Below the pieces are notes generated by a model. It had not been told where the DNA came from and searched no databases. It was given only the letters and a program-made list of their open reading frames with translations. The translations under genes were made by a program, and so were the position numbers. DNA of 64,000 bases from Cytophagaceae bacterium (GTDB lineage Bacteria > Bacteroidota > Bacteroidia > Cytophagales > Spirosomataceae), in the NCBI GenBank assembly GCA_016722655.1, contig JADKIR010000004.1, positions 2,914,001 to 2,978,000 on the forward strand. Reading direction: 5' to 3'. Shown here piece after piece: positions 34,628 through 42,093 of this stretch (the stretch's first letter is position 1; the number at the start of each line of letters is the position of its first letter).

Positions 34628-35488
34628 ATGGAAAATGTCAATTCTAATCCTTTAAAAAGCATTGAAGAATGGGAGGATGATGTGTTGGAAAGATATCCGG
34701 AACCGGGTAAAAAAGCTAAAGAAGATTACCGAAACTACGTTGATTCAGAAAGAGTTAACACTGTTAGAGAGTTTTACAGGCTTAATCATACTTATCAGAC
34801 ATATAATTTTGTAGAAGAAAAGGAAAAGGAATTTCTTGCTTTTAATAAGAAAGAAATGACTATCTGGGATGCTGTAGATTTTTTAAATACGCTAGTTGAC
34901 GATAGCGACCCTGATACAGACCTTGATCAGCTTCAACATTTATTGCAAACTTCTGAGGCAATCAGAGCCGACGGACACCCCGATTGGTTTGTGTTAACAG
35001 GGTTTATGCATGACTTGGGTAAAGTATTATGCCTTTTTGGTGAACCCCAATGGGCGGTGGTAGGCGACACCTTCCCCACTGGCTGCAAACATTCCGATAA
35101 GATAGTTTACCCTGAATTTTTTGATGCTAATCCCGACTCCAGAGACCCAAGATACAATACTAAGTTTGGTATATATGAACCTAATTGTGGCCTCGATAAT
35201 GTAAAAATGAGCTGGGGACATGATGAATATATTTATCAAATGATGAAAAATTATATTCCGGAAGAAGGCTTATATATGCTGCGATATCATTCATTTTATG
35301 CTCAGCACAGAGAAAACGCTTATGATCACCTTATGAATGCCCACGATCATGAAATGTTTAAATGGGTAGATAAGTTTAACCCTTATGATTTGTATTCAAA
35401 AGTACCAGTGACACCTGATTCAAAAGCATTAAGGCCTTATTATGAGGATCTTGTTGCCAAATATTTGCCGGCTACTTTAAAGTTTTAA
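34628..35488 (+). CDS. myo-Inositol oxygenase (MIOX)
   Basis: A di-iron oxygenase that cleaves myo-inositol with O2 to D-glucuronate. The 286 residues match the eukaryotic enzyme in length. All six metal ligands can be assigned: H104 (LQHLLQT), H128 and D129 (MHDLGK), H198 (SWGHDEY), H221 (RYHSFY) and D254 (FNPYDLYSK). Substrate-site blocks are also conserved (HPDWFVLTGF, GDTFPTGC, MNAHDHEMFKWVDKF). It has no signal peptide, so it acts in the cytoplasm. It is the last gene of the lacI-susC-susD-MIOX run and ends in a terminator. MIOX is uncommon in bacteria, which usually start inositol breakdown with an NAD dehydrogenase; none is in this window. Confidence 0.95.
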   Translation: MENVNSNPLKSIEEWEDDVLERYPEPGKKAKEDYRNYVDSERVNTVREFYRLNHTYQTYNFVEEKEKEFLAFNKKEMTIWDAVDFLNTLVDDSDPDTDLDQLQHLLQTSEAIRADGHPDWFVLTGFMHDLGKVLCLFGEPQWAVVGDTFPTGCKHSDKIVYPEFFDANPDSRDPRYNTKFGIYEPNCGLDNVKMSWGHDEYIYQMMKNYIPEEGLYMLRYHSFYAQHRENAYDHLMNAHDHEMFKWVDKFNPYDLYSKVPVTPDSKALRPYYEDLVAKYLPATLKF

Positions 35489-35530
35489 ATCAAATTCAAA
35501 TTTGTTTCATAGTAAAATTGGTCGAATTTT

Positions 35531-35564
35531 ATAGGGGTAGAAGTTTTTCTGCCCCTATTTTTTT
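35531..35564. terminator. Terminator between the MIOX gene and the convergent lyase-like gene
   Basis: An 11-bp stem ATAGGGGTAGA / TCTGCCCCTAT (35531-35541 / 35548-35558, one wobble) is followed by a T-run. It ends the MIOX transcript and reaches the stop of the opposite gene. Confidence 0.9.
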
Positions 35565-37317
35565 AAGATATTTCCAATGTGTATTCAAAAGGACAAATGC
35601 CGGTTAGATACAAATATTTTCCTTTGGTTTTTAATGTTCCAAAATGCGTGCTGTACATTTCACCTTCAAGATTCTGAAAACTTTTATGGTTATTTAACCC
35701 TGGTCCAACTTTTATTTCGTCATTACCTGATTTAAATATTGCAAAACCATCTTTTAAGAAATAATCATTTTCTGCCATTGATGTAACTGGTTCTACATTT
35801 TGAAATTGACCATTTTCATCAAAACAAAGCTCTAACACCACTTTTACACCTTCAGGTGCATTGATTTTAAATTTCAACAGATGTTTTCCCGATTGCTCTT
35901 CATAATCAACTATTGCATTCAATTTCTGAACATTGCTAACGGGCCTATGCTGAAAATCCATTTTATTCCAGAAACGTCCGTCGGTACTGGGGCTCAGGTT
36001 ATAATCTCCGTCAGGTTTTAGGTATTTTTCAGGAAGAGGTTGATAATAAGGAGCTTCAAAATCAAATTGAGTCTGATAACCACTCGCTGTTTTCTTTAAA
36101 CCTTTTCCTCTGATATACCCAACACTGAAAAATGAAGTGGAAAGTCGCACATACTTTAAAATAGCCTCACCTTTTCTGAAACTAAACAATGATGGATTGC
36201 TTGATCTGCCTGAGGCAACTATAGTGGGCCAGTCGGTTCCGGCAAAAAGTGTTATTGATTGATTATTATTTCTTTTTCTTAAAAGATTTATGCCCTTGTA
36301 AAGCTTCTCATATTGATTCGGAAGGATTCCTTTAGAAATATTTTTTTCCAAAATTGGATTCTCACGGATATAATAGAGCAAATTGCGACCCTGAATTTCT
36401 TCAAAATCTGGCATTTTTTCAATGAATCCCATCATAGAAGCATAGAGTGGGTTTCCTGTTTTGATAGCCATATAGCGATAATGAATATAAAACTCTGTGA
36501 TGTTGCGGTGATGAAAAGCATCTTGCCGCCTTGACTGCACCGTCACCATGTCACCGTTTGGCTCCATCATGTGAAATAGCCAGTTGAGGTTTTTTTTGAC
36601 TAATTTTAATAATTCTGTTTTTTGTGCATAATCAGCCAGGAAAATCAGTGAACGGTTAACAACTTCGGCATAAGTGATGCTTCTTTCCAAATATATTCCA
36701 TCGGCATCAGTAAATACTTTTTCGGCCAACCAGTCATTAATCCTTTTCGTATATTTTTTATCTGGAAAAAGTGCATTTACTTTTGCCAGTGCTGAGCTCA
36801 CCACCCACCGGTGATTTGGGGTATGCACTCCTCCTATAGCCAGTTGGTTAGCTGCTCTGGTAATAAAAACCCTGAGATTAGATTTAAGTTTTTCCATGCC
36901 GGACGCAGATTGCAAAATCCTGGCTGCTGCACAAAGTGGGTCAATGATAAATGCCGTGTCAGGCGGAGAGGATAAGTTTCCAAAATCTAGCGTTCCATCG
37001 GGTTTTTGTTCTTTTAAGAGAAAATCAACGATTAAATTCATCGCTTTTTCTAAAGCTGGGGATTGATAGTACTTGTTTTTGGATTCAGTATAAGCAGCAG
37101 AATAATTGGCAAGATCAAAGCCTAAACTCCTCCTTAAACTGCTAATTGGATTGGAATAAATTACAGAGAGCCGTTCGATTTCTCTTTGATTTGCTTCTAA
37201 AATATATGAATCTGTGACTTCAATATTTGACAAATAATGCTCATTTTTAAAAGAAGAGAGTGAAGGTAACAATATCGTTCCGATACCGATTTGTTTTAGA
37301 AATTGGTTTCTTTTCAT
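35563..37317 (-). CDS. Exported protein with alpha/alpha-toroid polysaccharide-lyase-like architecture
   Basis: 584 residues with an export signal (MKRNQFLKQIGIGTILLPSLSSF). Residues ~60-330 are helix-rich, with repeated blocks (AMNLIVDFLLKEQKPDGTLDFG, LAIGGVHTPNHRWVVSSALAK, NWLFHMMEPNGDMVTVQSRRQDAFHHRN) like the toroid of heparinase/alginate/hyaluronate-lyase-type proteins. Residues ~350-584 are beta-rich, as in the sandwich domain of such lyases. Candidate catalytic residues are the NHRW His and the FHHRN His pair. I cannot assign a PL family and the substrate is unknown. It converges on the MIOX gene and may belong functionally to the same locus. If a lyase, it would leave uronic products that fit glucuronate metabolism, but this is inference. 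Confidence 0.55.
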   Translation of the reverse strand: MKRNQFLKQIGIGTILLPSLSSFKNEHYLSNIEVTDSYILEANQREIERLSVIYSNPISSLRRSLGFDLANYSAAYTESKNKYYQSPALEKAMNLIVDFLLKEQKPDGTLDFGNLSSPPDTAFIIDPLCAAARILQSASGMEKLKSNLRVFITRAANQLAIGGVHTPNHRWVVSSALAKVNALFPDKKYTKRINDWLAEKVFTDADGIYLERSITYAEVVNRSLIFLADYAQKTELLKLVKKNLNWLFHMMEPNGDMVTVQSRRQDAFHHRNITEFYIHYRYMAIKTGNPLYASMMGFIEKMPDFEEIQGRNLLYYIRENPILEKNISKGILPNQYEKLYKGINLLRKRNNNQSITLFAGTDWPTIVASGRSSNPSLFSFRKGEAILKYVRLSTSFFSVGYIRGKGLKKTASGYQTQFDFEAPYYQPLPEKYLKPDGDYNLSPSTDGRFWNKMDFQHRPVSNVQKLNAIVDYEEQSGKHLLKFKINAPEGVKVVLELCFDENGQFQNVEPVTSMAENDYFLKDGFAIFKSGNDEIKVGPGLNNHKSFQNLEGEMYSTHFGTLKTKGKYLYLTGICPFEYTLEIS

Positions 37318-37638
37318 AAATTTTTAAAGTAAAAAAATCCGGAAGGTTTACCGGAATGACCAGATATTAAGAGTATAAAAATCGGAAAATTTCGGGTCTT
37401 AAAATGATGTTATTCTGTTTAAAACTATGCATATATTTCCAGAAAGTTCACCAATTCTATTTAGAATTTATACTTTCTTTTTGAAATTTATAAAACAAAT
37501 CTGCATGAAAATTCAAGAAAACTAATAAAAGAAAAATCCCAATAATTTTATAATAAAAACTTCGGAGATTATATTTTTGGAAAACCCAATAAACGGATTA
37601 ATATTGTAGCTACTTTCAGTAAAATACTAAGAATATTT
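37318..37638. other. 321-bp divergent intergenic region
   Basis: AT-rich spacer between the lyase-like gene and the DUF1080 gene, holding promoters for both. The only structure I see is TCCGG-N8-CCGGA near 37338-37355, just upstream of the lyase-like gene's start, which could be an operator or 5' leader hairpin. No gene is evident. Confidence 0.4.
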
Positions 37639-38568
37639 ATGAATAATCTGTTTAAAAACCCCCTTTTTGGTTTTCTTTTCTTTCTAATAAGCCTTAATCA
37701 GACCCACGCTCAAAATATTGAAGGTCGGTGGGATTTGACCGTAACCCGGGGTGATCAAAAAGTGCCTTCCTGGCTGGAAATCAACCATTCGGGTGTCAAA
37801 TATTTAGTTGGACATTTCGTTGCCGATGGAGGAAGTGCCAGGCCAATTTCCCGCATATTTTTTAATGAAAATAAATTGACGTTTTCGATTCCCCCACAAT
37901 GGGACAGTATCGATAAAGACCTGAAAGTGGAGGGAGAACTAAAAAATGATGCTCTCTCAGGCTCCATGACCATGCCTAACGGTGAGGTGATGACCTGGGT
38001 AGGAGTGAGGGCACCGAAATTGATCCGAACCAAAGAACCAGTTTGGGGAACGCCCGTCAAACTTTTTAATGGAAAAAACACCGAGGGCTGGGATACTTTT
38101 GGTCAGCCTAGTCAATGGGTTGTGGAAAATAGCGTTTTGAAAAGTCCAAAGTCGGGTGCAAATATCAGAACCACAGGCAAATTCAATGATTTCAAACTTC
38201 ATGTGGAATTCAGAGTGCCGAAAGGCAGTAACAGCGGGGTGTATCTTCGTGGTCGCTACGAGGTGCAAATTACCGATAGTTATGGAAAAGAACCAGCTTT
38301 AGGTGAGTTGGGAGCCATTTATGGATTTATTCAACCTTTGGAACTGCCTGCCAAACCCGCTGGCGAGTGGCAAAGTTTTGACGTGATTTTGGTAGGAAGA
38401 GTCGTAACTGTTGCTTTAAACGGCAAAACAATTATTTACAAAAACGAGATTCCGGGTATTACCGGTGGAGCTATAGACAGTAATGAGGCCGAAGCCGGGC
38501 CAATTATGTTTCAAGGCGATCACGGACCTATTGAATACCGAAATATTACCTTGATTCCTGCAAAATAA
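37639..38568 (+). CDS. DUF1080 (3-keto-disaccharide hydrolase-like) secreted protein
   Basis: 309 residues with the signal peptide MNNLFKNPLFGFLFFLISLNQTHAQ. Residues ~26-135 are a small beta domain beginning NIEGRWDLTV. Residues ~143-308 are the DUF1080 concanavalin-like fold: VKLFNGKNTEGWDTFGQPSQWVVENSVLKSP, FKLHVEFRVPKGSNSGVYLRGRYEVQI, GEWQSFDVILVGR, GPIMFQGDHGPIEYRNI. Family members hydrolyse 3-keto-glycosides made by Gfo/Idh/MocA-type dehydrogenases, or bind glycans. Its position beside the SusCD/MIOX genes suggests participation in glycan breakdown. It ends in a terminator. Confidence 0.88.
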   Translation: MNNLFKNPLFGFLFFLISLNQTHAQNIEGRWDLTVTRGDQKVPSWLEINHSGVKYLVGHFVADGGSARPISRIFFNENKLTFSIPPQWDSIDKDLKVEGELKNDALSGSMTMPNGEVMTWVGVRAPKLIRTKEPVWGTPVKLFNGKNTEGWDTFGQPSQWVVENSVLKSPKSGANIRTTGKFNDFKLHVEFRVPKGSNSGVYLRGRYEVQITDSYGKEPALGELGAIYGFIQPLELPAKPAGEWQSFDVILVGRVVTVALNGKTIIYKNEIPGITGGAIDSNEAEAGPIMFQGDHGPIEYRNITLIPAK

Positions 38569-38595
38569 AAATAATTTCTGTTTTAGATTTCAATA

Positions 38596-38631
38596 AAAAT
38601 CAGGGTTTCAATGAAGCTCTGATTTTTTTTT
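38596..38631 (+). terminator. Terminator of the DUF1080 gene
   Basis: A 13-bp stem beginning AAAATCAG (38596) and ending CTGATTTT, with two G-T wobbles and a short loop, is followed by nine T residues. Confidence 0.85.
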
Positions 38632-38720
38632 GCTCAATTTTTATATTATCCTATTCGATTCTTTTCATTCAAATTGTATTCTAAAAAATACTTCTTAAAT
38701 TCAATAAAAAAATAGACAAT

Positions 38721-38760
38721 TCAATCATTCAATAAATCAATCAATCATTCTCTCATTCAA
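38721..38760 (+). repeat. 10-bp direct repeats upstream of the FAH-family gene
   Basis: TCAATCATTC occurs at 38721-38730 and 38741-38750 (exact, offset 20 bp), and a related TCTCATTCAA follows at 38751-38760. The block ends 12 bp before the start codon. It may be a regulator-binding array or simple low-complexity sequence. Confidence 0.5.
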
Positions 38761-38772
38761 TACTTATTAATC

Positions 38773-39387
38773 ATGAAAATTCTGGCTATTGGAAAAAACT
38801 ATATCAACGAAGGTGAAGACAAAAATGCAGGAAAAACCGGTAATCCAATAATCTTCTCAAAGCCTGAAACCAGCCTGGTAACCAACAATCAAGATGTCGA
38901 ATTTCCTGATTTTACCAATGATTTGCGATATGAAGCTGAACTGGTCATAAAAATTGGAAAGACAGGCAAGAAAATCTCTGAAAGTGATGCAAAAAGCTTT
39001 ATTGTAGCCATAGGAATCGGTATTGATTTCACTGCCAAAGATATTTTTGATCAAAGCCGCGAAGGCAAAGGCCCCTGGGATCTGGGCAAAGGTTTTGATG
39101 GCGGGGCACCCGTTTCATCGTTTGTTCCGGTATCTGAATTTCCTGATTTGAAAAACATCAATTTTGATCTGAAAATCAACGATGAACTTAAGCAAACAGG
39201 CAATACAACTTTGATGATTTATACTTTTGAAGAGATAATCGCTTATGTGTCAAAGTTTATGACACTCCAGCCTGGCGACTTGATTTTTACCGGTACGCCA
39301 GCCAAAGGCACCGGTCAAATTCATAAAGGTGATAAATTAGCTGCCGCGATTGAAGGAAAAGAAATGATTGCTTTTGCGATGAGCTGA
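38773..39387 (+). CDS. Fumarylacetoacetate hydrolase (FAH) family protein
   Basis: A 204-residue cytoplasmic enzyme of the FAH superfamily, which cleaves or hydrates 2-keto acid substrates using a divalent metal. Metal-ligand blocks are visible: LRYEAELVIKIG (two Glu) and IGIGIDFTAKDIFD (Asp). FTGTPAKGTGQIHKGDKLAA closes the active site. The short length fits acylpyruvase/oxaloacetate decarboxylase-type members (YcgM-like) rather than full-length FAH. Related enzymes act at the end of sugar-acid or aromatic pathways; the substrate cannot be named here. It is single, in a long leader with direct repeats. Confidence 0.88.
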   Translation: MKILAIGKNYINEGEDKNAGKTGNPIIFSKPETSLVTNNQDVEFPDFTNDLRYEAELVIKIGKTGKKISESDAKSFIVAIGIGIDFTAKDIFDQSREGKGPWDLGKGFDGGAPVSSFVPVSEFPDLKNINFDLKINDELKQTGNTTLMIYTFEEIIAYVSKFMTLQPGDLIFTGTPAKGTGQIHKGDKLAAAIEGKEMIAFAMS

Positions 39388-39443
39388 GTTTTTTATGCCA
39401 AATTTAAAATCTCTCTAATTTTTGTTTTTTGTTTTTTTCCAAA

Positions 39444-39474
39444 TAGAATTTCTAGATTTACAATTATTTCTAGA
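39444..39474 (+). repeat. Direct repeat of ATTTCTAGA upstream of the 5'-nucleotidase gene
   Basis: ATTTCTAGA occurs at 39448-39456 and 39466-39474 (offset 18 bp). The first copy overlaps a TAGAA-T-TTCTA palindrome (39444-39454). It lies ~95 bp before the start codon and is a candidate regulator site. Confidence 0.4.
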
Positions 39475-39566
39475 AGGAATTACTGGTTTTTCCGATAATT
39501 AAATTGGCAGTTTTTTTTACAATTAAGAAATTTCAGTTTAAAGCTGATTTTTCAAAACCTATTTTG

Positions 39567-41102
39567 ATGAAAAAAATTCTATTTCTTTTTATTTTAGGTA
39601 CACAGGTATTTGGTCAAAAAAACAAGTCATTGACGCTTCTCTATACTAATGATTTGCATTCAAATTTTGAACCCATGCGTGTCAATTGGGTGGATAAAAA
39701 TCGTAATGTAGGTGGTTTTGCCAATATTTCTACCCTTGTCAAAATCGAAAAAACCAAGAATCCGGATGTCCTTTATTTTGATGCCGGGGATTTTTTTACA
39801 GGGCCATATCATAGTTTTTTAACAAAAGGCGAAGCAGTAATAGATGTGATTAATAGTATGCCAATCGATGCTGTTTGTGTCGGAAATCATGAGTTTGATC
39901 ATGGCTGGCAAAACGTACCTATACAGTTTAAAAAAGCCAATTTTCCGATTTTGAATGGAAATATTTTTCTGAAAAATTCAAATGATTTGATTTGGAATAA
40001 TCCCTATAAGATTTTTGAAAAAAATGGAATAAAACTCGGGGTTATCGGACTTCATGGCAAATTTTCATTTTATGATACAACAGCAGAGGTTATGGTAAGT
40101 GGTATTGAATGCAGGGATGAAGAAGAATACCTAAAAAAATACATAGCCGAACTCGATAAAAAAGTTGATTTAATAATCTTACTTGTGCATGAAGGTATCC
40201 CTGGCAGGCAGTCTTCCTCTGGTCAATCCGATGTAGAAAGAAGTTTGCAAAAAGATATTGAATTGGCAAAAAATGTTCCGGGAATTGATGTTTTGATTAC
40301 CGGCCATGCACATAAAGGTACTCCTGAAGCTTTGATTTCCAACGGTACATTAATCGTTTCAACCGATGCCTTGGGCATTCAATTGGGCCGTTTAGATATT
40401 GTTTATAATCGAAAAAAAGATAAAATTGTTTCACATAGAAATAAATTGCAGGTGGTTTATGATGATGAAATAAAAGATGATGAACTAACCGCAGAAGTGA
40501 TTAGAAAAACATCTGAAAAATTGAAGATAATTATACAGGAACCGGTTTGTAAAATAAATTCAATGCTTTCAAGATCTTATGGCGAAGAATCAAACCTGGG
40601 GAATGCAGTGGCGGATGCATTAATGTTTACCAATCCAAATGCCGATTTTGCACTTACAAATAGTGGTGGACTTAGGGAAGATATTTTGGGGCCGCAAGTA
40701 ACCGTAGGAGATCTGATCACGGCTTTTCCTTTTCCAAATACAGTGGTTGAAACGGACCTCACCGGAAAAGACTTAATGGGGATTTTTGAGCATGGAGCAG
40801 GACTTACAAATGGTATTTTGCAGGTTTCTAAAGGTGTTGAAATGAAATATGATGAGTCACTTGAATCTGGTAAAAGAGTAAGTAGTGTTAAAATAAATGG
40901 ACAATCTCTTGAATTAGAAAAAGTTTATAAAGTGTTAACTAATAATTTCTTAGCAGATGGAGGAGATGGATTTTTGGGTTTTAAAAATGGAAAAAATAAG
41001 AAAGATACTTTGATCCCCGTTTTGGAAGCAATGACCCGATACTTAAAAACATTTGAAACTTATGTTCCGAAATTAGAAGGTAGAGTGGTTAATATAAAAT
41101 AA
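39567..41102 (+). CDS. Secreted 5'-nucleotidase / UshA-like metallophosphatase
   Basis: I start it at ATG 39567 (MKKILFLFILGTQVFGQ, a signal peptide) rather than a TTG at 39504, giving 511 residues. The calcineurin-like phosphoesterase domain comes first, with metal motifs LLYTNDLHSNF, DAGDFFTG, GNHEFDHGW and TGHAHKG. The 5'-nucleotidase C-terminal domain follows from ~320 (EESNLGNAVADALM, ALTNSGGLREDI, VGDLITAFPFPNTV, TNNFLADGGDGF). It releases phosphate from nucleotides, and family members can hydrolyse other phosphate esters. It is likely periplasmic or surface-exposed. Phosphate release from inositol phosphates would suit the neighbourhood but is speculation. Confidence 0.93.
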   Translation: MKKILFLFILGTQVFGQKNKSLTLLYTNDLHSNFEPMRVNWVDKNRNVGGFANISTLVKIEKTKNPDVLYFDAGDFFTGPYHSFLTKGEAVIDVINSMPIDAVCVGNHEFDHGWQNVPIQFKKANFPILNGNIFLKNSNDLIWNNPYKIFEKNGIKLGVIGLHGKFSFYDTTAEVMVSGIECRDEEEYLKKYIAELDKKVDLIILLVHEGIPGRQSSSGQSDVERSLQKDIELAKNVPGIDVLITGHAHKGTPEALISNGTLIVSTDALGIQLGRLDIVYNRKKDKIVSHRNKLQVVYDDEIKDDELTAEVIRKTSEKLKIIIQEPVCKINSMLSRSYGEESNLGNAVADALMFTNPNADFALTNSGGLREDILGPQVTVGDLITAFPFPNTVVETDLTGKDLMGIFEHGAGLTNGILQVSKGVEMKYDESLESGKRVSSVKINGQSLELEKVYKVLTNNFLADGGDGFLGFKNGKNKKDTLIPVLEAMTRYLKTFETYVPKLEGRVVNIK

Positions 41103-41189
41103 TATAAAGGGATTCTGATTTTAATGATAGCTTTTAATTTTTATAATAATATTTTCGAATTTTTTTTTGAATCTTTTTTGAAGTTCTAA

Positions 41190-41915
41190 TTAATCCCCCT
41201 TCCTAAACCTATACAAAAACGGAGCCTTATTAGCCGCACCAGTATATACTTTTTCGAGGCGTTCCAACACGTTGAGATCCAGCATTTTCTTTTGGAAATT
41301 GTTTCGGGGGAATGGTCGGTCATATACCGCCTCATAAAGTTCCTGTAGCTCCCGCATGGTGAAGGTTTCTGGCAATAGATTGAATCCAATCAGTTTCTCG
41401 TCGAGTTTTTCCCTGAGTTTTTCCAGAGCAAAGTTCACCATTTCATTGTGGTCCATTATCATTACTGGCAGATTTTCAATATCGTACCATTCCACACTAT
41501 TGTCAAATTCTCCTTTCCTGAGACTCACTTTGTTTATATCCACTAGAGCATAGTATCCAATAGATACAAACCGCTTGGAAAACCACCTTAACATTTTCTC
41601 AAGTTCAAAATTGGAACCAATATTTTGCCAGGTTTTTACTTTTTCCTGGAAAGAGTCATTAACACGGTTTTCAGCTCCGAATACCCTGAACTGTTCCAGA
41701 TAAATTTTGTTGAGTCCGGTCCTTTCTTCCAAAATTCTCATGGCAGCGGCATCAATATGCTCACGCTGTTGTATGAATCCGCCCGGAAGTGTCCATATAT
41801 CATAATCCATTTTGACTTTGGCTATCAATACTTTAAGCCTGGAATCCCAGTATCCGAATATCACGCTATCAATAGAAAGTTGAGGAATAAAATGTTCCTC
41901 ATCTAAATTCATCAT
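41190..41915 (-). CDS. NrtR-like Nudix-domain transcriptional regulator
   Basis: A 241-residue protein with an N-terminal Nudix fold and a C-terminal winged helix (FTMRELQELYEAVYDRPFPRNNFQKKML), the layout of NrtR/AraR-type regulators in Bacteroidota. The Nudix box is degenerate: GGFIQQREHID...RILEERTGL has Ile where catalytic enzymes have Glu after the Arg (REUxEE becomes RILEE). Loss of hydrolase activity in favour of ligand sensing is therefore likely. It is divergent from the large ThuA/sugar-dehydrogenase gene. A 21-bp palindrome in the shared promoter is the likely operator. Known relatives sense ADP-ribose or sugars; the ligand here is unknown. Confidence 0.88.
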   Translation of the reverse strand: MMNLDEEHFIPQLSIDSVIFGYWDSRLKVLIAKVKMDYDIWTLPGGFIQQREHIDAAAMRILEERTGLNKIYLEQFRVFGAENRVNDSFQEKVKTWQNIGSNFELEKMLRWFSKRFVSIGYYALVDINKVSLRKGEFDNSVEWYDIENLPVMIMDHNEMVNFALEKLREKLDEKLIGFNLLPETFTMRELQELYEAVYDRPFPRNNFQKKMLDLNVLERLEKVYTGAANKAPFLYRFRKGD

Positions 41916-41995
41916 ATTTATATTGCCAAGACTTAAAATTCAAAATTTAACCTATAAAAATAAAAGATTGACTACCTTTTATCCTATTTTTAATC

Positions 41996-42052
41996 CAAAT
42001 ATAAAAATCATTGTCTTAAATATAGACAATAATATTATTTTTTATATTTTTG
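41996..42052. promoter_or_regulatory. Divergent promoter with a 21-bp palindrome (candidate Nudix-regulator operator)
   Basis: ATTGTCT-N7-AGACAAT (42010-42030) is a perfect 7-bp inverted repeat. It lies between a plus-strand -7 element TATTTTTG (42045-42052, for the ThuA-fusion gene) and a minus-strand -7 element TATATTTG (42003 down to 41996, for the Nudix regulator). The palindrome covers the plus-strand -33 region, which has no good TTG. One regulator bound here could control both promoters. Confidence 0.7.
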
Positions 42053-42093
42053 GCTTGATTATTTAAACCTTGTATATCCTAATCTAAACAAAT

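Noticed and set aside
39504..39566. TTG-initiated extension of the 5'-nucleotidase
   Set aside because: The ATG at 39567 gives a clean signal peptide; the extension is charged and not conserved in appearance.
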